Positions 16,108-20,675 of a DNA stretch of 20,675 nucleotides are shown piece by piece. A program made the position numbers and the translations under genes. The stretch lies in NCBI GenBank assembly GCA_934446465.1, contig CAKSEF010000028.1, positions 1 to 20,675 of the forward strand. Reading direction: 5' to 3'. The notes under the pieces were generated by a model, which saw only the letters and a list, made by a program, of their open reading frames with translations, had not been told where the DNA came from and did not search any database. Each line of letters begins with the position of its first letter. The stretch's first letter is position 1. Source of the DNA: an uncultured Oscillospiraceae bacterium. Lineage in GTDB: Bacteria > Bacillota > Clostridia > Oscillospirales > JAAYXM01.

Positions 16108-17028
16108 TTGGATGTTGCGATTATAAGCCTTGAACAGGTCGGAATTATGATGTTTTTTATGGCAATCGGATACCTGTTCAGAAAAAAGAACATATTTGAC
16201 GAGAAGGCAAGCATAACGCTCTCACGGCTTGTTGTTAATGTTTTTCTTCCCGCAATGACGTTTCTTACGTTCGTGAATAACTTTAAAACGGAAATTATAC
16301 GCGAAAAATCACAGCTTCTTCTCATGTCATTGTGCGTGCTTACCGTTACGGGAGCACTTGCGGTATTCCTTTCAAAGATTTTCTCAAAAAACAAAGCGAC
16401 GCAGGCGGTGTATATTTACAGCTTCACAATACCGAATTTGGGATATATGGGTTATCCGCTTGTTAAAGCCGTTTTCGGAGAGAGCGCACTGCTCGATACA
16501 ATGATATACTGTATTCCGTATAATATATACATATACACGGTCGGAACATACATACTCACCAATTCGGGCGACGGCCGCAAAATAAGCCTTAAGGCACTCT
16601 TTAACCCAACGCTTGTGGCGCTGGCACTCGGCATGGCGGCGGGACTTATGAATATAAAACTTCCGTCATTTGTCGAGCAGGTGCTCAGAGCATCCGAAAA
16701 CTGTATGTCCCCGTGCGCCATGCTCCTTACCGGCGCGGTGTTTGCAAGAATCGATTTAAAGTCAATGCTTCTCGATGTGAAGTCGTATACGGCATCGGCA
16801 ATCAGGCTTATCATTATCCCACTCATTTTTCTCGTGATTCTGAAAATGCTGAAGCTTCCCGATAATTGGATTTTGGCATCGGTTGCGATACTTGCAATGC
16901 CTCTCGGGCTTAATAGCGTGGTTTTCCCTGAGGCATACGGCGGCGATTCCGAGACAGGGGCAAAAGTGTGCTTTATGGCGAGTGTTCTCGGAATAATTAC
17001 TATCCCCATAGTTTTCGGGCTTTTGTAA
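16108..17028 (+). CDS. AEC-family (auxin efflux carrier-type) transporter
   Basis: Hydrophobic protein of 306 residues with about ten membrane segments in two five-helix halves. The start GYLFRKKNIFDEKASITLSR with LVVNVFLPAMTFLTF, the NLGYMGYPLVKAVFGE segment in the middle, and SVAILAMPLGLNSVVFPEAYGGD near the end are typical of bacterial AEC permeases, which carry small carboxylates such as malate. The start is read as TTG 16108, placed 9 nt after AAGGGGA (16092-16098); no ATG lies in a suitable position before residue 14. Substrate is not known. It lies between the ATPase operon and the serpin without a convincing promoter of its own, so co-transcription with the ATPase genes through a leaky hairpin is possible. 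Confidence 0.85.
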   Translation: MDVAIISLEQVGIMMFFMAIGYLFRKKNIFDEKASITLSRLVVNVFLPAMTFLTFVNNFKTEIIREKSQLLLMSLCVLTVTGALAVFLSKIFSKNKATQAVYIYSFTIPNLGYMGYPLVKAVFGESALLDTMIYCIPYNIYIYTVGTYILTNSGDGRKISLKALFNPTLVALALGMAAGLMNIKLPSFVEQVLRASENCMSPCAMLLTGAVFARIDLKSMLLDVKSYTASAIRLIIIPLIFLVILKMLKLPDNWILASVAILAMPLGLNSVVFPEAYGGDSETGAKVCFMASVLGIITIPIVFGLL

Positions 17029-17039
17029 AAATTTGAAAC

Positions 17040-17090
17040 CATTTCCTCCCTGAATCCGTCTTTAAGAGTGAGAGGGAGGTATCGGAAATG
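17040..17090 (+). promoter_or_regulatory. Hairpin that could sequester the serpin ribosome site and start codon
   Basis: CATTTCC (17040-17046) pairs with GGAAATG (17084-17090, which includes the serpin ATG), and TCCCT (17047-17051) pairs with AGGGA (17073-17077) inside the GGGAGG ribosome site, leaving a 6-nt bulge. Alternatively CCTCCCT (17045-17051) pairs with all of AGGGAGG (17073-17079). Either form would hide the initiation region. This is drawn from sequence only; there is no T-run to make it a terminator. Confidence 0.5.
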
Positions 17091-18275
17091 AAAAAGAGGA
17101 TTATCGCGGTCGTTTTTTCTGCGTTTGTGCTTCTGTCGGCACTGCTTTTGACAAGTGCGGCAAACGCAAACGGCGGCGAGAAAGACGCATATACGGATAC
17201 AGAGAAAGTCTCCGGATTAAATCAATCCGATTTTGCCGACAAAATAAATTCGGCTATGCCGTATGACAGAAACTATATGTTTTCGCCTGCGTCAATCAAA
17301 TACGCACTTGCACTTGCGGCAAACGGCGCTGACGGCGAAACAAAAACCGAAATCCTAAATGCAGTCGGAATAACCGATATTGAGGCGTTTAACAGGTATG
17401 CAAAAGAAACGGAGAAGCACCTGTCTCAGGATAAAAACTCAAAAGTGAGAATCGCAAATTCAATCTGGATTAACGGCGAAAGAACAAATCAGAGGTTTAC
17501 AAGACGGTACGCGGAAAAGGTGTTTGAGTTTTTCGGTGCGGTTCCCGCCCGCGTTAATAACAAAAACGCACTCAGAAAAATAAACGGCTGGGTGAAGAAT
17601 AAGACCGACGGCAAAATTAAGGAGATTATAAGCTCTCCGAATTTCGATGCAATCCTTCTAAACGCAGTATACTTTAAGGGAGAATGGGCGGATGAATTTT
17701 CCGAGTCCGATACGATACTCGACACATTTACGGACAGAAACCGCAAAAAGACGGATATTGACTTTATGAATAAGATTGATAGGCTTGACTACTTAAACGC
17801 AGGCGGTGTCGAGTGTGTTTCACTCCCGTACAGAGGCGGAAATATGTCGATGTATTTAATAAAGACGGATAAAAGAATCGACGTCGAAAAATTCATATCG
17901 GCAAACAGAAACGGCTTTGTAAAGACGGAGATGAAGCTGTCCGTTCCGAAATTCAAAATTGAGTATTCGGCCGACGTGAAAAAACTGCTCGAAGGTCTTG
18001 GAATAAAACGGGCATTTACGGATAACGCACAATTTGAAAATATGTTCGACTACGGCAGCATGAAAATTGATAATGTTCTGCATAAAACATATATTGATGT
18101 CAACGAAAAGGGAACGGAGGCCGCGGCGGTTACGGCAGTTGTTATGAACTGTACAAGCGTTGCCCCGTCAGAGAAACTGACAGAGCTTAAGCTTGATTCG
18201 CCGTTTGCTTTTGCGGTGAGGGATAATGTAAGCGGAGAAATCCTGTTTATGGGCGAATACGCTTTTGCGGAATAA
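17088..18275 (+). CDS. Secreted serpin (serine/cysteine protease inhibitor)
   Basis: Protein of 395 residues, served by GGGAGG 8 nt before the ATG. Residues 1-27 are a signal peptide (KKR, hydrophobic core, likely cut after ANA), so the mature protein of ~368 residues is secreted and matches serpin length. Serpin landmarks in order: NYMFSPASIKYALALAANGA (s6B/hB region), IANSIWINGE, ILLNAVYFKGEWADEF (strand 3A), KLSVPKFKIEY, and the hinge EKGTEAAAVTAVVM (340-353) leading to the C-terminal SPFAFAVRDNVSGEILFMGEY. The hinge has Gly at P15, Thr at P14 and small residues at P12-P10, the pattern of inhibitory serpins. Counting P17 as E340 puts P1-P1' near T356-S357, preceded by Cys355; target proteases are uncertain. 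Serpins are scattered in bacteria, so past horizontal acquisition is likely (inference). Confidence 0.93.
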   Translation: MKKRIIAVVFSAFVLLSALLLTSAANANGGEKDAYTDTEKVSGLNQSDFADKINSAMPYDRNYMFSPASIKYALALAANGADGETKTEILNAVGITDIEAFNRYAKETEKHLSQDKNSKVRIANSIWINGERTNQRFTRRYAEKVFEFFGAVPARVNNKNALRKINGWVKNKTDGKIKEIISSPNFDAILLNAVYFKGEWADEFSESDTILDTFTDRNRKKTDIDFMNKIDRLDYLNAGGVECVSLPYRGGNMSMYLIKTDKRIDVEKFISANRNGFVKTEMKLSVPKFKIEYSADVKKLLEGLGIKRAFTDNAQFENMFDYGSMKIDNVLHKTYIDVNEKGTEAAAVTAVVMNCTSVAPSEKLTELKLDSPFAFAVRDNVSGEILFMGEYAFAE

Positions 18276-18279
18276 GAAC

Positions 18280-18307
18280 AAAACAGCATCCGATAGGATG
18301 CTGTTTT
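18280..18307 (+). terminator. Rho-independent terminator of the serpin gene
   Basis: A perfect 12-bp stem (18280-18291 with 18296-18307), loop GATA, ending in four Ts within the stem and starting 4 nt after the stop codon. The A-run on the left could also let it act on the minus strand. Confidence 0.85.
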
Positions 18308-18324
18308 CGTATCACTCAGTGAAG

Positions 18325-18378
18325 AAGGGAGCGGGCGTATGTTTTTCTGCAAAGAAAAACGGAGCAAAGCGAACTTTG
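18325..18378. repeat. 54-nt direct repeat, copy 1
   Basis: Matches 18498-18551 with a single difference (G at 18333, A at 18506). It includes an internal inverted repeat GTTTTTC/GAAAAAC and the left part of the tRNA-Leu terminator hairpin, but its stem is cut short because the sequence after 18378 differs. Confidence 0.9.
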
Positions 18379-18384
18379 AAAAAA

Positions 18385-18485
18385 CACGCCGAGAGGCGTA
18401 TAGGCCGTGAAAAGTTGGTAGAGCCGCGGAGACGTAATGCGCGCGCTTGCAAGCGCAAAGGCGAAGCAAACGGGACTTTTCACGG
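18385..18485. repeat. Hairpin-rich noncoding segment between the direct repeats
   Basis: Holds three nested palindromes: ACGCC/GGCGT around a GAGA loop (18386-18399), an 11-bp pairing of 18405-18415 with 18475-18485, and inside that loop a perfect 14-nt palindrome GCGCTTGCAAGCGC (18443-18456). It has no start-linked reading frame that I can support. The layout resembles a small palindromic repeat element or structured RNA, but no known family is recognised. Confidence 0.45.
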
Positions 18486-18497
18486 AAAAGGAGGAGC

Positions 18498-18551
18498 AAG
18501 GGAGCAGGCGTATGTTTTTCTGCAAAGAAAAACGGAGCAAAGCGAACTTTG
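18498..18551. repeat. 54-nt direct repeat, copy 2
   Basis: Second copy of 18325-18378, 173 nt downstream. In this copy the hairpin is complete and acts as the terminator of tRNA-Leu on the minus strand. Confidence 0.9.
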
Positions 18552-18556
18552 CTCCG
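18528..18556 (-). terminator. Rho-independent terminator of tRNA-Leu
   Basis: Read on the minus strand: a perfect 10-bp stem (18556-18547 with 18542-18533) with a TTCG tetraloop followed by TTTTT (18532-18528). It begins 4 nt after the tRNA CCA end. Confidence 0.9.
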
Positions 18557-18559
18557 ACG

Positions 18560-18646
18560 TGGTGCCGGTGGCGGGGGTCGAACCCGCACGGTGTCGCCAC
18601 CGCGGGATTTTGAGTCCCGTACGTCTGCCAATTCCATCACACCGGC
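18560..18646 (-). tRNA. tRNA-Leu (anticodon CAA)
   Basis: 87 nt on the minus strand, including an encoded CCA (18562-18560). Acceptor stem GCCGGTG (18646-18640) pairs with CACCGGC (18570-18564), discriminator base A at 18563. The anticodon arm CGGGA-CTCAAAA-TCCCG gives anticodon CAA, reading UUG. It has the long variable arm of a class II tRNA and a GGTTCGACCCC T-arm. Own promoter and terminator flank it. Confidence 0.96.
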
Positions 18647-18659
18647 ATATAACTCAAAC

Positions 18660-18688
18660 ATTATACAATAATTTTTTGCTTTTGGCAA
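18660..18688 (-). promoter_or_regulatory. Sigma-A promoter of tRNA-Leu
   Basis: Minus strand: -35 TTGCCA (18688-18683), 17-nt spacer, -10 TATAAT (18665-18660), 13 nt before the mature tRNA 5' end. Confidence 0.75.
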
Positions 18689-18723
18689 GCTCAAAATGTA
18701 ATAATTCTGAAATGCGTTTTCGC

Positions 18724-18752
18724 TTGACATAGTTTTTCTTATATGTTATAAC
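18724..18752 (+). promoter_or_regulatory. Sigma-A promoter of smpB
   Basis: -35 TTGACA (18724-18729, consensus), 17-nt spacer, -10 TATAAC (18747-18752) preceded by TGT, an extended -10. The leader is about 45 nt. It is divergent from the tRNA-Leu promoter 36 nt away. Confidence 0.85.
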
Positions 18753-18804
18753 TATTATTAGATTTCTATATTATGGAAGTTATTTCCCCGAGGAGGTGTT
18801 CCGT

Positions 18805-19269
18805 GTGGCAGATGATTCTGTGCGCCAGCTTGCCAAAAACCGCAAGGCATGGCATGATTATAATATCGAAAGCTCCTACGAGGCAGGAATTGAACTCTGC
18901 GGAACAGAGGTCAAGTCATTGCGGCTTGGCGCGGTAAACCTCAAGGATTCGTACTGCTCTGTGAAGAATGGGGAGCTTATAGTTAACGGAATGCACATAA
19001 GCCCGTATGAGCAGGGAAATATCTTCAACAAAGACCCGATGCGGAAAAGAAGGCTTTTGATGCACAAATCGGAAATACGCAAGCTTGAGTCCGAGTCATC
19101 GCAGAACGGGTATACGATTATTCCGCTTTCGGTGTACCTTAAAGGCTCGCTTGTCAAGGTTCAGGTAGGTCTTGCAAAGGGTAAAAAGATTTATGATAAG
19201 CGCGCCGCCGCTGCTTCCCGCGATGCAAAAAGGGAAATGGACAGAGCGATAAAAGGCGAAATGAGGTAG
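18805..19269 (+). CDS. smpB: SsrA-binding protein SmpB
   Basis: Protein of 154 residues. GTG 18805 is chosen: AGGAGG (18791-18796) is 8 nt before it, and the product then begins MADDSVRQLAKNRKAWHDY as in other SmpB proteins; an in-frame GTG at 18796 overlaps the ribosome site. Conserved parts are YEAGIELCGTEVKSLRLG, VNLKDSYC, NGMHISPYEQGN, the RKRRLLMHKSEI stretch, the beta-barrel KGSLVKVQVGLAKGKK, and the basic C-terminal tail YDKRAAAASRDAKREMDRA, which enters the empty mRNA channel of stalled ribosomes. SmpB delivers alanyl-tmRNA for trans-translation; its RNA partner ssrA lies one gene downstream. Confidence 0.97.
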   Translation: MADDSVRQLAKNRKAWHDYNIESSYEAGIELCGTEVKSLRLGAVNLKDSYCSVKNGELIVNGMHISPYEQGNIFNKDPMRKRRLLMHKSEIRKLESESSQNGYTIIPLSVYLKGSLVKVQVGLAKGKKIYDKRAAAASRDAKREMDRAIKGEMR

Positions 19270-19273
19270 ACGA

Positions 19274-20107
19274 ATGATATACGAGTCAATAATGCTTAAG
19301 GACGTGTTTCCCGCAATAACCACGAATGGGAAGCTTGTTTCGTATGTGAGAAGCAATTCTAAAGAAATAAACCCGGAAATGAAGAGAAAGAGTATTCTCA
19401 TCTGTCCGGGCGGAGCGTATTTCCTCACAAGTGAGCGTGAGGCCGAGCCGGTTGCGCTCGAATTTGTTGCAAAAGGGTATAATGCGTTTGTTTTGTACTA
19501 TGATACGGATAACGGCAATGTGAGATATCCTAAGCATCTTCTTGAGGCAAGCGCCGCGCTTGCGTATATTCGCAGGAATGCGGAGCATTATAACGCTTGT
19601 GAGGATAAAATAGCCGTCATGGGCTTTTCCGCGGGCGGGCATCTTGCCGCAAGCCTCGGAACGCTTTGGAATGAAAAATTCATTGCCGATACGCTTGGAT
19701 TAAGCAGCGGCGAAAATAAGCCGAACGGAATGATTCTCGGCTATCCCGTTATAACCTCGGGCGAGTTTGCTCACAGAGGTTCGTTCGATAACCTTATCGG
19801 TGATGATAAGCCGAAAGACCTTATGTATAAGCTCTCGCTTGAAAATTCCGTAGGTGCGCATACACCGCCGACATTCATATGGCATACCCTGAACGATGAA
19901 ACAGTTCCGTCGGAAAATTCTTTCCTGTTCGCCGCGGCGCTTAAAAAGAACAACATTCCGTTCGAGCTTCATGTCTATCCCGACGGCGTGCATGGTCTTT
20001 CACTCGGAACAGAAGAAACAAAAGCGCCCGGAAGGGAAGAACATCTTAACGAGCATATAACCTCATGGATAGACCTCTGCTGTGCATGGGTAAAAAAATA
20101 TCTTTAA
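19274..20107 (+). CDS. Alpha/beta hydrolase, carboxylesterase (acetylxylan esterase-like)
   Basis: Protein of 277 residues beginning 4 nt after the smpB stop, so co-transcribed. Fold landmarks: oxyanion segment ICPGGAY (43-49), nucleophile elbow GFSAGGH with S119, acid D208 in LNDETVP, and histidine H240 in DGVHGLS. The complete Ser-Asp-His triad implies an active esterase. No signal peptide, so it is cytoplasmic. Relatives of this size in gut Clostridia are annotated as acetylxylan or xylan esterases that deacetylate imported oligosaccharides; that substrate is only a suggestion. Its place between smpB and ssrA has no obvious functional link to ribosome rescue. The start has only a weak GAGG (19263-19266). 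Confidence 0.88.
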   Translation: MIYESIMLKDVFPAITTNGKLVSYVRSNSKEINPEMKRKSILICPGGAYFLTSEREAEPVALEFVAKGYNAFVLYYDTDNGNVRYPKHLLEASAALAYIRRNAEHYNACEDKIAVMGFSAGGHLAASLGTLWNEKFIADTLGLSSGENKPNGMILGYPVITSGEFAHRGSFDNLIGDDKPKDLMYKLSLENSVGAHTPPTFIWHTLNDETVPSENSFLFAAALKKNNIPFELHVYPDGVHGLSLGTEETKAPGREEHLNEHITSWIDLCCAWVKKYL

Positions 20108-20117
20108 TAGGTAATAA

Positions 20118-20467
20118 GGGGGCGTAAAGGCTTCGACGGGGGTGTTGAAGCACGAGTAGCCGGCAGCGGTGCGGAACCGCTCTAAAATCCGCAGCTTTAG
20201 TTATAAATTAAATAACAACAATAATTTAATCGCTGCTTAATTAAAAGCGGCCGTCTGCCCCGAGAGGACCACGGCTCGGGAGCGGGCGTCATCTTGTGGT
20301 GAACGTGCCCGTGCAAAGCTTTGAGCACGGCATGAACAATGAAGCTACCTGACGCATAAGCCCGCCTGTCGGCGTTTGCGTCGGGGAATTTAAACATCAG
20401 GCTGTGCCGGGAGAAGCTTATGTGAATATGCTTTCGGACGGGGGTTCGATTCCCCCCGCCTCCACCA
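20118..20467 (+). ncRNA. ssrA: tmRNA (ssrA), one-piece
   Basis: 350 nt from GGGGGCG (20118-20124) to the encoded CCA (20465-20467). The 5' seven bases pair with CGCCTCC (20457-20463; one G-T), and the T-arm GGACGGGGGTTCGATTCCCCCC and the 5' conserved GGCTTCGACGGGGG segment identify the tRNA-like part. Between them lie pseudoknot-forming segments and a short tag frame ending GCT GCT TAA (20232-20240). Alanyl-tmRNA with SmpB frees stalled ribosomes and marks the product for degradation. No clear promoter of its own is seen in the 10 nt after the hydrolase; it may be processed from the smpB transcript. Confidence 0.96.
20214..20240 (+). other. Probable tmRNA tag-coding segment (...NNNNLIAA, stop)
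   Basis: The only open frame leading to the expected small hydrophobic end plus stop in the right place reads AAC AAC AAT AAT TTA ATC GCT GCT TAA, giving a tag ending LIAA. The resume codon is uncertain: TA at -5/-4 supports AAC 20214, but the frame stays open upstream to at least AGT 20199. The segment's flanks ATTAAAT (20207-20213) and ATTTAAT (20224-20230) can pair. Confidence 0.55.
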
Positions 20468-20470
20468 TCG

Positions 20471-20503
20471 AGTCGGAACAAGTTATGCTTGTTCCGACTT
20501 TTT
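20471..20503 (+). terminator. Rho-independent terminator of ssrA
   Basis: A perfect 12-bp stem (20471-20482 with 20488-20499), loop TTATG, followed by TTTTT (20499-20503), starting 3 nt after the tmRNA CCA. Confidence 0.93.
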
Positions 20504-20585
20504 ATTCAAAAAAACGCCCACCCGTTCGCACATTGTGTGTCCGAGGCACTGCCAACTTTCCGCGGAGAAATGCACCCGAGGACAG

Positions 20586-20615
20586 TTGACTTTAGGGGGT
20601 GGGTTAAATTATAAT
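20586..20615 (+). promoter_or_regulatory. Sigma-A promoter of the gene at the right edge
   Basis: -35 TTGACT (20586-20591), 18-nt spacer that includes a G-rich stretch, -10 TATAAT (20610-20615). Start of transcription near 20622. Confidence 0.72.
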
Positions 20616-20637
20616 ATTGTCGGAAAGGAAGAAGATT

Positions 20638-20675
20638 ATGCTTGATTCGCTTTTTAGGAGTTTTGACAATATTAT
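20638..20675 (+). CDS. Unidentified protein, N-terminal fragment
   Basis: ATG 20638 lies 8 nt after an AAAGGAA-type ribosome site (20624-20630) and downstream of a good promoter. Only 12 full codons fit in the window (MLDSLFRSFDNI), too few to recognise a family. The call as a gene rests on promoter, ribosome site and start codon lining up. Confidence 0.5.
   Translation, partial: MLDSLFRSFDNI

Noticed and set aside
18050..18730. Minus-strand open frame of 226 codons
   Set aside because: It runs through tRNA-Leu, the repeats and the antisense of the serpin gene; the segment over the tRNA is a well-known kind of spurious reading frame.
20504..20585. Region after the ssrA terminator as a gene or structured RNA
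   Set aside because: No start codon with a ribosome site and no convincing stem; appears to be plain spacer.
20197..20589. Short open frames on both strands over the tmRNA
   Set aside because: They lie inside ssrA and its terminator and have no ribosome sites; spurious.

Overview
The window looks like a chromosomal segment from an anaerobic member of the Bacillota, most likely a gut- or rumen-type Clostridia lineage. The evidence is indirect: near-consensus sigma-A promoters with TATAAT boxes and 16-18 bp spacers, strong AGGAGG-type ribosome binding sites, Mini-ribonuclease III (essentially a Bacillota enzyme), S-layer homology repeats, a SDR-type mannonate oxidoreductase, and a V-type ATPase cluster in the Enterococcus hirae ntp order. 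No phage, insertion sequence, CRISPR array or plasmid gene is visible. I cannot name the species.

Layout. 1-2853: the 3' end of an S-layer homology protein, a terminator, then a large cytoplasmic GH20-family glycosidase closing on a bidirectional terminator. 2852-5849 (minus): a three-gene operon with its own promoter, reading ArsB/NhaD-type ion transporter, RimK-like ATP-grasp ligase, second divergent ATP-grasp ligase, joined by two ATGA overlaps. 5931-6852: a monocistronic SDR of the D-mannonate oxidoreductase type. 6943-7405 (minus): mrnC with its own promoter. 7469-16058: nine V-type ATPase genes in the order F(G/H)-I-K-E-C-G(F)-A-B-D. 16108-18275: an AEC-family transporter and a secreted serpin. 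18276-18804: a serpin terminator, a hairpin-rich noncoding stretch with a 54-nt direct duplication, tRNA-Leu(CAA) on the minus strand, and the smpB promoter. 18805-20503: smpB, an alpha/beta hydrolase and the tmRNA gene ssrA with its terminator. 20586-20675: a promoter and the first codons of an unidentified gene.

How the parts work together. The nine ATPase genes encode a complete rotary complex: A3B3 head, D/F shaft, C coupling protein, E/G-H peripheral stalks, and I plus K membrane parts. The K subunit carries all five side-chain positions that bind Na+ in E. hirae NtpK, so Na+ coupling is a reasonable inference. SmpB and tmRNA form the trans-translation ribosome rescue pair, here separated by a hydrolase gene. 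The transporter and ATP-grasp pair form the most likely uncharacterised pathway: two ATP-dependent ligases, one lacking a usual metal-ligand Asn, translationally coupled to an ion or organic-anion transporter. The serpin has an intact inhibitory hinge, a signal peptide and an mRNA hairpin that could hide its ribosome binding site and start codon.
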